A stretch of DNA of 64,000 nt from Rossellomorea pakistanensis (GTDB lineage Bacteria; Bacillota; Bacilli; Bacillales; Bacillaceae_B): the NCBI RefSeq assembly GCF_016908495.1, contig NZ_JAFBDZ010000001.1:1-64000 (forward strand). Reading direction: 5' to 3'. Of the stretch, positions 17,809 to 26,857 are shown one piece after another. A program made the translations under genes and the position numbers. The notes below the pieces were generated by a model. The model had not been told where the DNA came from, did no database searches, and saw only the letters and a list, made by a program, of their open reading frames with translations. The stretch's first letter is position 1. Every line of letters starts with the position of its first letter.

Positions 17809-18636
17809 GTGAAAAGGTTTATACCAAGGCTTTTCTTACACATCGCATTATTGATAGCTGGTGTGATTTGGATCTATCCGTTTATTTGGATGATTTCGGC
17901 ATCACTTAAAAAGAATTTCGAGTTGATTAACTCGGGACTATCTTTAATTCCAAAAGAGGCACAATGGAGTAATTATATTCGCGCATGGGAGGAGGCGAAC
18001 TTTTCAGGGTATTTCTTTAACACTGTTATTATTACCGTGTTTACGGTCTTAATAGTCCTCATTATGTGTGCGTTGACGGGGTATGCATTAGCAAGAGTAC
18101 AATTCCCAGGTAGAAAGCTATTCATTGTTTTAATTACCGCAACGATGTTTATTCCTAAAGGCTATACAATTATCCCAATCTATATGATTATCAAAAATTT
18201 AGGCTTACTAAATACACTTGGAGGAGTTATTTTAGCGGAATCTAGTGGCGCACATGTATTGTTTATCCTTTTATTTATGGCATACTTCAGCAAGCTGCCA
18301 AAAGAGCTAGAAGAATCTGCTGTAATGGACGGAGCTGGTTTTCTTCGAACGTTTTGGAGCATTATGCTTCCATTATCGAAGCCTATCATTGCGACGGTAG
18401 CGATCATGCAATTTATTTGGACATGGAATTCTTTCTTCATCCCATTAGTGTTTACATTAAATAAGCCAGAATTAAGAACCCTTGCTGTTGGAATGTATTC
18501 CTTTGTCGGAGAGCATTCAGTAGATTGGGTCGGCATGGCAGCAGGTGCAACGATATCTCTTTTACCTGTTATTATCATTTTTATTATCTTTCAACGCTTC
18601 TTTATCGAAGGCGTGTCAGGCTCTGTTAAAGGGTAA
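17809..18636 (+). CDS. Sugar ABC transporter permease (MalG-like)
   Basis: A 275-residue permease with six membrane segments. The EAA loop reads EESAVMDGAGFLRTFWSIMLP and the C-terminus (FIEGVSGSVKG) is typical of MalG-type carbohydrate permeases. The start is GTG with GGGGAGG upstream. It lies 16 bp behind the MalF-like gene and completes the heterodimeric membrane channel. The next gene is the intracellular beta-galactosidase 93 bp away, which supports galactoside uptake. Confidence 0.9.
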   Translation: MKRFIPRLFLHIALLIAGVIWIYPFIWMISASLKKNFELINSGLSLIPKEAQWSNYIRAWEEANFSGYFFNTVIITVFTVLIVLIMCALTGYALARVQFPGRKLFIVLITATMFIPKGYTIIPIYMIIKNLGLLNTLGGVILAESSGAHVLFILLFMAYFSKLPKELEESAVMDGAGFLRTFWSIMLPLSKPIIATVAIMQFIWTWNSFFIPLVFTLNKPELRTLAVGMYSFVGEHSVDWVGMAAGATISLLPVIIIFIIFQRFFIEGVSGSVKG

Positions 18637-18729
18637 TGCCATTATTTTTGTAGAATCTAGGGTTTTGAATTGGCGTGCGAATAGTCAAGAAGATAATGAT
18701 CAATGTTTTAAAAAGAAAGGGGAACAATC

Positions 18730-20469
18730 TTGAGAAACTTAAAGGTCCAGGATGGCGAATTATGGCTAGGGGAAAAGCCGATTCAATTAATATCAGGTGC
18801 CATTCATTATTTTAGAATGGTGCCGGAACAATGGAAAGATCGATTGGAAAAGCTAAAAGCTTGCGGCTTTAATTGTGTTGAATTCTACATTCCTTGGAAT
18901 TTACATGAACCAGTATCAGGGGAGTATCATTTTGAAGGTATTGCCAATGTCGAAAGGTTTATTCAGTTAGCAGACGAATTAGGTCTTTTGGTTATCGTTC
19001 GTCCCAGTCCGTACATCTGTGCAGAATGGGAGTTTGGAGGACTTCCTTCATGGCTATTAAAGGATGAAAATATCCGATTACGTTCAAGTGATCAAAGCTT
19101 CTTGAAATATGTAGATCGATATTTAAAAGTGATTCTAAATGTATTGAAGCCATACCAAAGTACAAATGGCGGGCCAATAATCGCCATGCAAATTGAAAAT
19201 GAGTATGGTAGTTATGGAACGGATCAGGAGTATTTAAAGCATTTAAGAGACGTCATGATAGATAATGGGATCGATGTATTGCTTTTTACTTCAGATGGTC
19301 CAACAGATGCCATGCTTCAAGGAGGAACGATGGATGGTACTTTGGCTACATTGAATTTTGGTTCCAAATCAGATGAAGCATTTAAAAAACTCGAAGAATT
19401 TCATCCGAATTCTCCTAAAATATGTATGGAATATTGGAATGGCTGGTTTGATCATTGGGGAGAAGAGCATCATACACGCGACCATAAAGATGCTGCTGAT
19501 ACATTTAAGCATATGCTCGAAACAGGAGTATCCGTTAACTTTTATATGTTCTATGGCGGGACCAACTTTGGATTTTACAATGGAGCCAACTTTGGAGAAT
19601 TTTATCAGCCCACAATAACAAGCTATGATTATGATGCTCCATTAACTGAAGCAGGGGATTATACTGAAAAGTATCATGCTATTCGTGAGATCATTGCCAA
19701 TCATACAAAGATTGAATTGCCTACATTACCTAAAGAATCTACGAAAAAGAGCTATGGAGAAGTAGAACTAAAACAATCTGTTAGTTTATTTAATGCTCTT
19801 CCGGATTTAACTAGGGCAATTCATTCGCCAGATCCATTGCCAATGGAAAAGGTAGATCAGGATTATGGGTTTATTCTATATCGAAAATTTTTAAAAGGTC
19901 CGAGAGAAAAAATGGTTCTTCAGCTTCAAGAGGTTCGAGATCGGGCACTCATTTTTCTTAACAACGATTATCAAGGTGTCATCGATCGCTGGGAAGATTC
20001 AACAGTAGAGTTCTCTGTTCCGAAAGAAGGAGTGCTTCTCGATATTTTAGTGGAGAATATGGGGCGCATAAATTATGGACCGAAATTAAAAGATCCCAAG
20101 GGAATAACCGAAGGAATCCGACATGGACGTCAGTTTCTTCATCATTGGGACATCTATCCACTCCCACTAGATAATCTTACAGCCTTGTCGTTTACCAAGG
20201 ATCAATCACATCATGGGCCGGCGTTTTATAAAGGAGAATTTCAAGTGGATGAACCACATGATACATTCCTTGCACTTCCTGGCTGGAAAAAAGGGGTAGT
20301 TTATATCAATGGTTTTAATGTAGGAAGGTATTGGGAAAAGGGTCCTCAAGAAACACTATATGTCCCTGCTCCATTGTTAGAAAAAGGTACCAATGAATTG
20401 AAAATCTTTGAATTACATGAAAGCAAGGGAAAGCTTGTTCATTTTGTCGATCAACCTAATCTTGGATGA
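18730..20469 (+). CDS. Beta-galactosidase, glycoside hydrolase family 35
   Basis: A 579-residue GH35 enzyme without signal peptide, hence cytoplasmic. The TIM barrel fills about 1-310. The family signature GGPIIAMQIENEYG carries the acid/base Glu158, and ICMEYWNGWFDHWG carries the nucleophile Glu234. C-terminal beta domains follow (about 380-579) with the GWKKGVVYINGFNVGRYW stretch common in GH35. The start is TTG with AAAGGGG upstream. It releases galactose from beta-galactosides imported by the ABC system. Its stop overlaps a possible early start of the galactokinase frame (ATGA), and the four following genes process galactose by the Leloir pathway. Confidence 0.92.
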   Translation: MRNLKVQDGELWLGEKPIQLISGAIHYFRMVPEQWKDRLEKLKACGFNCVEFYIPWNLHEPVSGEYHFEGIANVERFIQLADELGLLVIVRPSPYICAEWEFGGLPSWLLKDENIRLRSSDQSFLKYVDRYLKVILNVLKPYQSTNGGPIIAMQIENEYGSYGTDQEYLKHLRDVMIDNGIDVLLFTSDGPTDAMLQGGTMDGTLATLNFGSKSDEAFKKLEEFHPNSPKICMEYWNGWFDHWGEEHHTRDHKDAADTFKHMLETGVSVNFYMFYGGTNFGFYNGANFGEFYQPTITSYDYDAPLTEAGDYTEKYHAIREIIANHTKIELPTLPKESTKKSYGEVELKQSVSLFNALPDLTRAIHSPDPLPMEKVDQDYGFILYRKFLKGPREKMVLQLQEVRDRALIFLNNDYQGVIDRWEDSTVEFSVPKEGVLLDILVENMGRINYGPKLKDPKGITEGIRHGRQFLHHWDIYPLPLDNLTALSFTKDQSHHGPAFYKGEFQVDEPHDTFLALPGWKKGVVYINGFNVGRYWEKGPQETLYVPAPLLEKGTNELKIFELHESKGKLVHFVDQPNLG

Positions 20470-20507
20470 ATAAGAACTACGTCAATGATAAATTCGAGGT
20501 GGTCAGC

Positions 20508-21665
20508 ATGGAGAAACTGAAACAAAAATTTAAAGAAAAGTTTGGCTCGGAAGGTGAAATGAAAGCCTTTTTTGCTCCCGGACGCGTCAACTTAATTGGG
20601 GAGCATATCGATTACAACGGAGGTCACGTCTTCCCATGTGCATTAAGTATTGGAACATATGCCATTGCTAGAAAACGAAATGATCATAAAATCATGCTAT
20701 TTTCACAAAATTTTGAGGACTCGGGTATCGTCGAAGTTGATTTACATAACTTGACTTTCAACGATACCCACGAATGGGCAAACTACCCAAAAGGAGTAAT
20801 AGCAACTTTCTTACAAGCAAACTATTCTCTCCCAGTTGGATTGGAAATCGCCTTTTGGGGAAATATTCCGAATGGTGCTGGGTTATCATCGTCAGCCTCT
20901 ATTGAACTAGTAACCTCCATAATAATAAAAGAGCTATACCAGCTCAACATTGAAATGATAGACATAGTTAAGCTCTCACAAAAGGCGGAAAATGAATATA
21001 TAGGTGTGAATTGTGGAATAATGGATCAGTTCACAATCGGCATGGGAAAAAAAGGGCATGCGATTCTTCTGAACTGCCATACTTTTGAACATTCCTATAT
21101 TCCTATTTCGCTAGATAAGTACACTCTCGTTATTGCCAACACAAACAAACGTCGAGGGCTTTCTGATTCAAAATACAATGAGCGTAGAAATGAGTGTAAA
21201 CAAGCATTAACAGCATTGAATAAAAAAGTAGCTGTCGAAGCATTAGGAGATCTTACGGTTGCAGAGTTTGAAAAATATAAATATCTCATTAATGACCCGA
21301 TTGTTAAAAAAAGGGCAAAGCATGCAGTATATGAAAATAACCGAACATTGAAAGCTGTTGAAAGGCTGAATCAAAATGACATCGAGAGCTTCGGTCGATT
21401 AATGAATGAATCACATCGATCTTTACGTGATGATTATGAAGTATCTTGTATGGAATTGGATACCCTTGTGGAATTAGCATGGAATGAAGGAGCGATAGGG
21501 TCAAGAATGACAGGTGCAGGGTTTGGAGGTTGTACAATTAGTATTGTTGACCAAAAAGAGATTGATGTTTTTATAGATAGCGTTAGTGCAGCATATTATG
21601 AACAAACAGGTTTAATTGCGGACTTTTACGTTGTTGAGATCGGGGAAGGTGCTAATAGACTTTAA
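20508..21665 (+). CDS. galK: Galactokinase
   Basis: A 385-residue GHMP-family kinase that phosphorylates galactose to galactose-1-phosphate with ATP. Clear motifs are GRVNLIGEHIDYNGG (galactokinase signature), the P-loop-like GAGLSSSASIELV, NCGIMDQFTIGMGKKG with the catalytic Asp, and GSRMTGAGFGGC near the C-terminus. The ATG at 20508 has GAGGTGG 5 bases upstream; an in-frame ATG at 20466 overlaps the stop of the GH35 gene but has no such site. It is the second step in the operon, between the hydrolase and galE. Confidence 0.93.
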   Translation: MEKLKQKFKEKFGSEGEMKAFFAPGRVNLIGEHIDYNGGHVFPCALSIGTYAIARKRNDHKIMLFSQNFEDSGIVEVDLHNLTFNDTHEWANYPKGVIATFLQANYSLPVGLEIAFWGNIPNGAGLSSSASIELVTSIIIKELYQLNIEMIDIVKLSQKAENEYIGVNCGIMDQFTIGMGKKGHAILLNCHTFEHSYIPISLDKYTLVIANTNKRRGLSDSKYNERRNECKQALTALNKKVAVEALGDLTVAEFEKYKYLINDPIVKKRAKHAVYENNRTLKAVERLNQNDIESFGRLMNESHRSLRDDYEVSCMELDTLVELAWNEGAIGSRMTGAGFGGCTISIVDQKEIDVFIDSVSAAYYEQTGLIADFYVVEIGEGANRL

Positions 21666-21677
21666 GGAGGAATGGTC

Positions 21678-22667
21678 ATGTCAGTACTAGTATGTGGAGG
21701 TGCGGGCTATATTGGGAGTCACGCTGTCGCACAATTACTGGATCGAAACGAAGACGTAATCGTGGTTGATAATCTAGAAAAAGGCTATAACGATGCTATT
21801 CTTGATGGAGCGAACTTCTACTGTGGTGATTTACGTTCTCAGGTATTCATTGATCATGTTTTTGAGGAAAATAAAATTGATTCTGTTTTACATTTCGCCG
21901 GCGATTCGCTTGTAGGTGAAAGTGTAGAAGATCCCTTGAAATATTATGATAACAATGTCCGCGGTGCCATTAGCTTGTTAAGAGCGATGGTGAAGTATGA
22001 TGTAAAACACATCGTTTTCTCTTCAACAGCGGCCGTTTACGGGGAACCTAAACAAGTTCCTATCTGTGAAGAGGCTTTAACTGATCCAACCAATCCATAC
22101 GGGGAAACAAAGCTTACGATTGAAAAAATGCTGAAATGGAGTGAACGGGCCCATGGAATTCGGTATGTAGCTCTCCGCTATTTTAATGTTGCAGGTGCTG
22201 ATCCATTAAGTCGTATCGGGGAAGACCACAGACCCGAAACGCATTTAATTCCCATCATTTTAGAAGTTGCACAAGGAAAACGTGAAAAGATCATGATTTT
22301 CGGCGACGATTATCCAACACCTGATGGCACTTGTATTCGTGACTACATTCATGTGAACGATTTAGTAAATGCCCACTTACTTGCGATCGAAAAGCTAAAA
22401 ACAAGTAAAGAAAGTGCCGTTTACAATTTAGGGAATGGCCGAGGATTTTCGGTAAAAGAAGTGATTGAAGCGGCTAGAAAAGTAACAAAGCATGATATTC
22501 CCACAGAGATTGCTCCACGAAGAGAAGGTGATCCCGCTAGGCTCGTCGCCTCTTCAAACAAAGCTGCTCGCGAACTGGGGTGGAAGCCTCATTATGATGG
22601 TATTGAAATGATGATCCATACGGCATGGACTTGGTGTAAAAATAATCCAAATGGCTACAGTAAATAA
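21678..22667 (+). CDS. galE: UDP-glucose 4-epimerase
   Basis: A 329-residue extended SDR that interconverts UDP-galactose and UDP-glucose with bound NAD. The Rossmann motif GGAGYIGSHAV is at the N-terminus, SSTAAVYGEP follows, and the catalytic Y-GET-K pair (NPYGETKLTIE) is intact. The C-terminal substrate region NLGNGRGFSVKEV is typical of GalE. Start ATG at 21678, 7 bases behind AAGGAGG, chosen over an ATG two codons earlier. It lies 12 bp after galK and 20 bp before galT. Confidence 0.95.
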   Translation: MSVLVCGGAGYIGSHAVAQLLDRNEDVIVVDNLEKGYNDAILDGANFYCGDLRSQVFIDHVFEENKIDSVLHFAGDSLVGESVEDPLKYYDNNVRGAISLLRAMVKYDVKHIVFSSTAAVYGEPKQVPICEEALTDPTNPYGETKLTIEKMLKWSERAHGIRYVALRYFNVAGADPLSRIGEDHRPETHLIPIILEVAQGKREKIMIFGDDYPTPDGTCIRDYIHVNDLVNAHLLAIEKLKTSKESAVYNLGNGRGFSVKEVIEAARKVTKHDIPTEIAPRREGDPARLVASSNKAARELGWKPHYDGIEMMIHTAWTWCKNNPNGYSK

Positions 22668-22687
22668 CCTGAAAGGGGGAAGAAGGG

Positions 22688-24208
22688 TTGACAATTCATC
22701 ATCATATTGAACGATTGATTCAATATGGATTACAGAAGAAGTTGATTTCCGAATGGGAGATCGATTATGTCTACAACTCTTTGCTTCAGTTATTTAAGGT
22801 AGAGGAAGTGATACCTTCTACATCCATGATGAATGAGTACCTAGATACACCAGTACCTATTCTTGAAAATATGCTGGACTACGCTTTTCAAATTGGATTA
22901 ATTGAAGATAATACGGTTACAGAGAGAGATTTATTTGATCCAAAAATTATGAATCAGCTTATGCCTAGGCCTTCAGAAGTGATTAGTGAATTTTTCAAAC
23001 GGTATGAAACGGTTGGGGCAAAATCAGCGACCCACTATTTTTATCAATTATCACAGGATAGTCATTACATACGTACCGATCGAATTCGTAAAAACAAGCA
23101 TTGGCTCAGTAAAACAGAATATGGCGACCTTGAAATTACGATTAATCTTTCAAAACCAGAAAAAGATCCAACAGCGATCGCAAAAGCTAAATTAAAACCA
23201 TCAGCATCTTACCCAAAATGCCTATTGTGTAAAGAGAATGTCGGCTACGCAGGAAGTTTTAATCATCCCGCACGAGAAAACCATCGTATCATTCCGATTG
23301 AATTAGAAACCGAGCAATGGTTTCTTCAATATTCTCCATACGTTTATTATAACGAGCATGCGATTATCTTGTCTGGTGAGCATCGACCGATGAAAATCTC
23401 TATTGAAGGATTTGATCGGTTATTACATTTCACTGAACAGTTTCCACATTATTTTATTGGGTCAAATGCAGATATTCCAATAGTAGGTGGTTCGATTCTA
23501 AGTCATGATCACTACCAAGGGGGACATCATGAATTTCCGATGGCAAAAGCACCGACAGATGTTACGTTTTCTATAGAGGGTTATGAAGATATTGAAGCAG
23601 GGATTGTGCGCTGGCCAATGTCGGTTATCCGCCTCATAGGTGTTAATCGGAAACGAGTTTCCGAACTTGCGGGTGTGATTCTCGACTCTTGGCGAGGATA
23701 CAGTGATGAAAAAGCTGATATTTTAGCGGAAACCGATGATGGCCCGCACAATACGATAACACCTATTGCTCGTAACCGTGATGGCAAATTTGAGCTTGAT
23801 CTCGTATTGCGGAATAATCGGACGAATGAACAGTATCCAATGGGGATTTTTCATCCACACGAGGAGGTTCATCATCTTAAAAAGGAAAATATCGGGTTAA
23901 TCGAAGTAATGGGATTAGCTGTTTTACCGGGAAGATTAGTAAATGAACTTAATCAATTAGCAGAATATATCCTTCAAGAAGAACTTGAAACAAAAGCAAT
24001 AAAAGATAAGCAAACAGCACACCATTTCCCATGGGCTCAAGAAATTGTAGGGAAGTATGGAAGACTTACAAGAGAGAATATACATGAAATGATCCAGCAG
24101 GAAATTGGAAAAAGGTTTTCTATAGTTCTTGAACATGCAGGTGTGTTTAAACGTAACAAAGAAGGCAAAGACGCTTTCTTTAGGTTTATTGAACAAATTA
24201 AGCAATAG
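22688..24208 (+). CDS. galT: UDP-glucose--hexose-1-phosphate uridylyltransferase, Firmicutes type
   Basis: A 506-residue GalT of the long Firmicutes class (GalT family 2). It exchanges UMP between UDP-glucose and galactose-1-phosphate. The HIT-superfamily active-site region reads GGSILSHDHYQGGHHEFPM, and CLLCKENVGYAG supplies a Cys pair. The start is TTG with AAGGGGG upstream. It completes the Leloir pathway encoded here. The length of about 500 residues fits this class rather than the 350-residue enterobacterial type. Confidence 0.93.
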   Translation: MTIHHHIERLIQYGLQKKLISEWEIDYVYNSLLQLFKVEEVIPSTSMMNEYLDTPVPILENMLDYAFQIGLIEDNTVTERDLFDPKIMNQLMPRPSEVISEFFKRYETVGAKSATHYFYQLSQDSHYIRTDRIRKNKHWLSKTEYGDLEITINLSKPEKDPTAIAKAKLKPSASYPKCLLCKENVGYAGSFNHPARENHRIIPIELETEQWFLQYSPYVYYNEHAIILSGEHRPMKISIEGFDRLLHFTEQFPHYFIGSNADIPIVGGSILSHDHYQGGHHEFPMAKAPTDVTFSIEGYEDIEAGIVRWPMSVIRLIGVNRKRVSELAGVILDSWRGYSDEKADILAETDDGPHNTITPIARNRDGKFELDLVLRNNRTNEQYPMGIFHPHEEVHHLKKENIGLIEVMGLAVLPGRLVNELNQLAEYILQEELETKAIKDKQTAHHFPWAQEIVGKYGRLTRENIHEMIQQEIGKRFSIVLEHAGVFKRNKEGKDAFFRFIEQIKQ

Positions 24209-24221
24209 GGGGGGAGTAGAA

Positions 24222-25175
24222 ATGATCCATTCAACATCGTACAAAGCATCGATATTTAAAGGCCTCAATTCGATTACACTTGAAAATGATCATATCCGCT
24301 GTATTATCCTCCCATCATACGGTGGAAAAATGGTCAGTTTTTATGATAAAAAAGCGGAGTATGAATGGTTGTTTCAGTCAAAACAGGACACACTGACGAT
24401 TCCCCCATACGGAGCAGATTTCTCAAAATATGATTCTAGCGGATTCGACGAGATGTTTCCCGGAATTGATAAAGGTCCACATCCAAATTCCTTCATGATG
24501 ATCCCTGATCATGGGGAGGTTTGGACACTTCCATGGTGTTTAAAGGAAGTTGAGGGTGGTATTCAATTGGATGTAAAAAGTCCGAACTTTCCTTATTCGT
24601 TAACAAAAACATTGAAGATAACGGAGTCGGGTGTAAATATCAACTATGAAGCATTGAATCTCAGTGATGAGAGGTTTCCGTTTATTTGGACACCACACGC
24701 ATTATTGAATTTGAATAGTGAGACACGAATAGAACTACCGGGTAGCTTGAAACAAGTCATAAATGTTGAAAAGGACACAAAGCATTTAGGGGAATGGGGC
24801 ATGCATCATACGTACCCTCATACAAAATCGATGTCGACGGGAGAACGAATTGATTTATCAAAACTAGAACCAAAAGAAGCAGCGACAGTTGAAAAGTTTT
24901 ATTTTACTGAACGATTGCATGAAGGCTGGTGTTCATTAGTGCAGCCAGAGGTAAAAAGGAAACTTACCTATACATTTCCGGTTGAGAAGGTTCCGTTCCT
25001 CGGTGTATGGAAAACCCGCGGAGGCTACAGAGGTGAGTACAATGTGGCACTTGAGCCGTGTACAGGAGTCTATGATGATGTTTATTTGGCAGAAAAAATC
25101 GGGAAAGCTTCTAGCATCCCAGCCAATGATTCGTATAATTGGTTTTTAAAAATAGATGTGAGTGATGTAAACTAG
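24222..25175 (+). CDS. Aldose 1-epimerase-like (galactose mutarotase superfamily) protein
   Basis: A 317-residue protein with the beta-sandwich layout of the mutarotase superfamily. The N-terminal strand set ends in ILPSYGGKMVSFYDKKAEYEWLF, with HGEVWTLPW in the middle and FPFIWTPHALLNL as a candidate active-site strand with His. Near the end GVWKTRGGYRGEYNVALEPCTG supplies the usual Glu. The ATG at 24222 has a GGGGGGGAG site; a frame extending upstream into galT is not preferred. It may convert the beta-galactose released by GH35 into the alpha form used by galactokinase. It differs from classical GalM and could act on another sugar. Confidence 0.75.
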   Translation: MIHSTSYKASIFKGLNSITLENDHIRCIILPSYGGKMVSFYDKKAEYEWLFQSKQDTLTIPPYGADFSKYDSSGFDEMFPGIDKGPHPNSFMMIPDHGEVWTLPWCLKEVEGGIQLDVKSPNFPYSLTKTLKITESGVNINYEALNLSDERFPFIWTPHALLNLNSETRIELPGSLKQVINVEKDTKHLGEWGMHHTYPHTKSMSTGERIDLSKLEPKEAATVEKFYFTERLHEGWCSLVQPEVKRKLTYTFPVEKVPFLGVWKTRGGYRGEYNVALEPCTGVYDDVYLAEKIGKASSIPANDSYNWFLKIDVSDVN

Positions 25176-25198
25176 GTTGACAATCAATCATACTTCTT

Positions 25199-25233
25199 CC
25201 AAGCTCTTCTGCTTTGTGCAGAGGAGCTTGTTT
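25199..25233 (+). terminator. Terminator of the galactoside operon
   Basis: The stem CAAGCTCTTCTGC / GCAGAGGAGCTTG (one mismatch, 5-base loop) is followed by TTTAAT. It sits 24 bp behind the last gene of the operon. Confidence 0.8.
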
Positions 25234-25396
25234 AATAGTAGTAAATTTAAAACATCTCTAAGAAAATGAACAGAAGGAATTTATTGTATAAAAATGAAAT
25301 GAATGTTAGATTATGGGTATTATAGATAGTATATTAGAACTTAATGATATACTTTTTTGTCGATAACGTTGAATGATATGCTTGGAGTGAAAGAAG

Positions 25397-26224
25397 ATGA
25401 ATTGGAAAGAGCATCATAGTAAGAATGCCAATAGATGTTTATGGATGGGTAGTTTCGTATTAATAGGTGGTCTATTGATTGGTTTCCTTTGCTGGAAGTT
25501 TGAATGGATTGGCAGTACAGAGGAAAATGTACTTACCACAGTGGAAATTAGCATCATTGGAATTCTATTGATAGGTGTTGGATTTTCTCAAAAACGTAAA
25601 GCCGGTATAAAAAAGACAGCTGAACGATTTAAAGGGGAATCGAATGGTGAATCATGGGTTGTTCAGGATGCGGAATTGATGATCAAGTCTTTATCAAGCT
25701 TTCAATCAACCTACCGTTATTTTTCTATTAATGGTGAAATTTTGCTAGAATTTAAAGAAACTAGTAAGCTGCCTTTTTTGATAGTAGGCTTTGTGGTAAA
25801 CGGTTTAAACCATTTTTTAAAACGTTCATTTATTTTATCAGATAGACATGGAAGAACACGATTAATTTTTAAGCAAAATGCAGGATTAAATACTCCTATT
25901 GAGATTTTTTTACCAACAGGCGAGAAAATCGCACATTATAAGGAAGCTTGGATGAGAGCTGAAATCGATGTTTATGACGGGAAAGGAACGATGATAGGGA
26001 AGGTAAAAAAAGATGATGTTTTAGGAACCACTTTTACGGTTTTCGATCAGGATGAACACACAATAATGAGATTTTATAATGGAGGACTTCCCTCCAAGAA
26101 CTACGATTATTGGTCAAGTAGCGATGATTTAATTAAGATTATGGGTAACCTTTCAACACACGAACTGTTGTTTAGGCAGACAATTGCTCTACCAGCATTT
26201 CTAAAAATGAAATATAAAAAATAA
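25397..26224 (+). CDS. Membrane-anchored protein of unknown function, tubby/LOR-like C-terminal domain possible
   Basis: A 275-residue protein with two N-terminal membrane segments (about 14-36 and 46-62). A soluble beta-rich domain follows (about 85-275) with repeating patterns such as FILSDRHGRTRLIF and IDVYDGKGTMIGKVKKDDVLG. That pattern, short strands ending in a D-x-x-G turn, resembles tubby-C/LURP-one/scramblase-like folds, but this is inference from layout. GGAGTG-type sequence precedes the ATG. It lies 13 bp before the YbaK-type gene and is probably co-transcribed with it. I do not recognise a specific function. Confidence 0.6.
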   Translation: MNWKEHHSKNANRCLWMGSFVLIGGLLIGFLCWKFEWIGSTEENVLTTVEISIIGILLIGVGFSQKRKAGIKKTAERFKGESNGESWVVQDAELMIKSLSSFQSTYRYFSINGEILLEFKETSKLPFLIVGFVVNGLNHFLKRSFILSDRHGRTRLIFKQNAGLNTPIEIFLPTGEKIAHYKEAWMRAEIDVYDGKGTMIGKVKKDDVLGTTFTVFDQDEHTIMRFYNGGLPSKNYDYWSSSDDLIKIMGNLSTHELLFRQTIALPAFLKMKYKK

Positions 26225-26237
26225 GGAGGAGCCAAAA

Positions 26238-26702
26238 TTGACTTCTTATGAGTTAAAGGTAAAAGAATACATAGAATCTACTAAGATTGAAGCTGAGCAT
26301 ATAACGTTAAAGCAATCATGTCATTCTGTTTCCGATGCTGTTGAAGCAATAGGGGTTTCAGAAAATGAGGTTGTTAAAAATATTTGCATGATCGATCAAA
26401 ATGGGAGGTTCATTGTTGCCATTGTTAGAGGAGGGGACCGAGCGAGTACATCCCGTGTAGGGAAGGCATTAGAGATTGAGAGACCTAGATTAGCAGATGA
26501 AGATGAAGTATTAAAGTATACAGGTTACCCAGCTGGGGGAGTACCTTCCTTTGGGTTTGATGCAGAGTTTGTAATTGATCAAAAGGTAACGGAAATGGAT
26601 ACTGTTTATACAGGAGGTGGTTCCCCTTATTCCTTGGTGAAAATAATGGTGGAAGACTTACTCCGAATAAATAAGGGGAAGGTTATACGAGCAAGAAAAT
26701 AA
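26238..26702 (+). CDS. YbaK/EbsC-family aminoacyl-tRNA deacylase
   Basis: A 154-residue single-domain editing enzyme of the YbaK/ProX superfamily. Visible hallmarks are the conserved Lys in NEVVKNICMIDQNG, the R-GGDRASTSRVGKAL stretch, and the GYPAGGVPSFGF signature followed by YTGGGSPYSLVKI. Family members remove wrongly charged amino acids from tRNA (Cys-tRNA-Pro or Ala-tRNA-Pro in known cases). The start is TTG with AAGGAGG upstream. It follows the membrane protein after 13 bp. Confidence 0.85.
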   Translation: MTSYELKVKEYIESTKIEAEHITLKQSCHSVSDAVEAIGVSENEVVKNICMIDQNGRFIVAIVRGGDRASTSRVGKALEIERPRLADEDEVLKYTGYPAGGVPSFGFDAEFVIDQKVTEMDTVYTGGGSPYSLVKIMVEDLLRINKGKVIRARK

Positions 26703-26857
26703 TTTCTACAGTCAATCTTGATGGACTATTCTCAAAAAAAGTGCCATAGATGGAAGAACATTAAAACATTTTCTATCGATAAAAATAATTCGGTCCCGAG
26801 CCTTTTTAAAACAACCCAATCTTTGTTTTCTAAAAGGGTTCTCTACTATGCTTTCAA

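Noticed and set aside
23957-24268. Minus-strand frames opposite the galT/mutarotase junction
   Set aside because: They lie opposite well-supported genes and lack ribosome sites.
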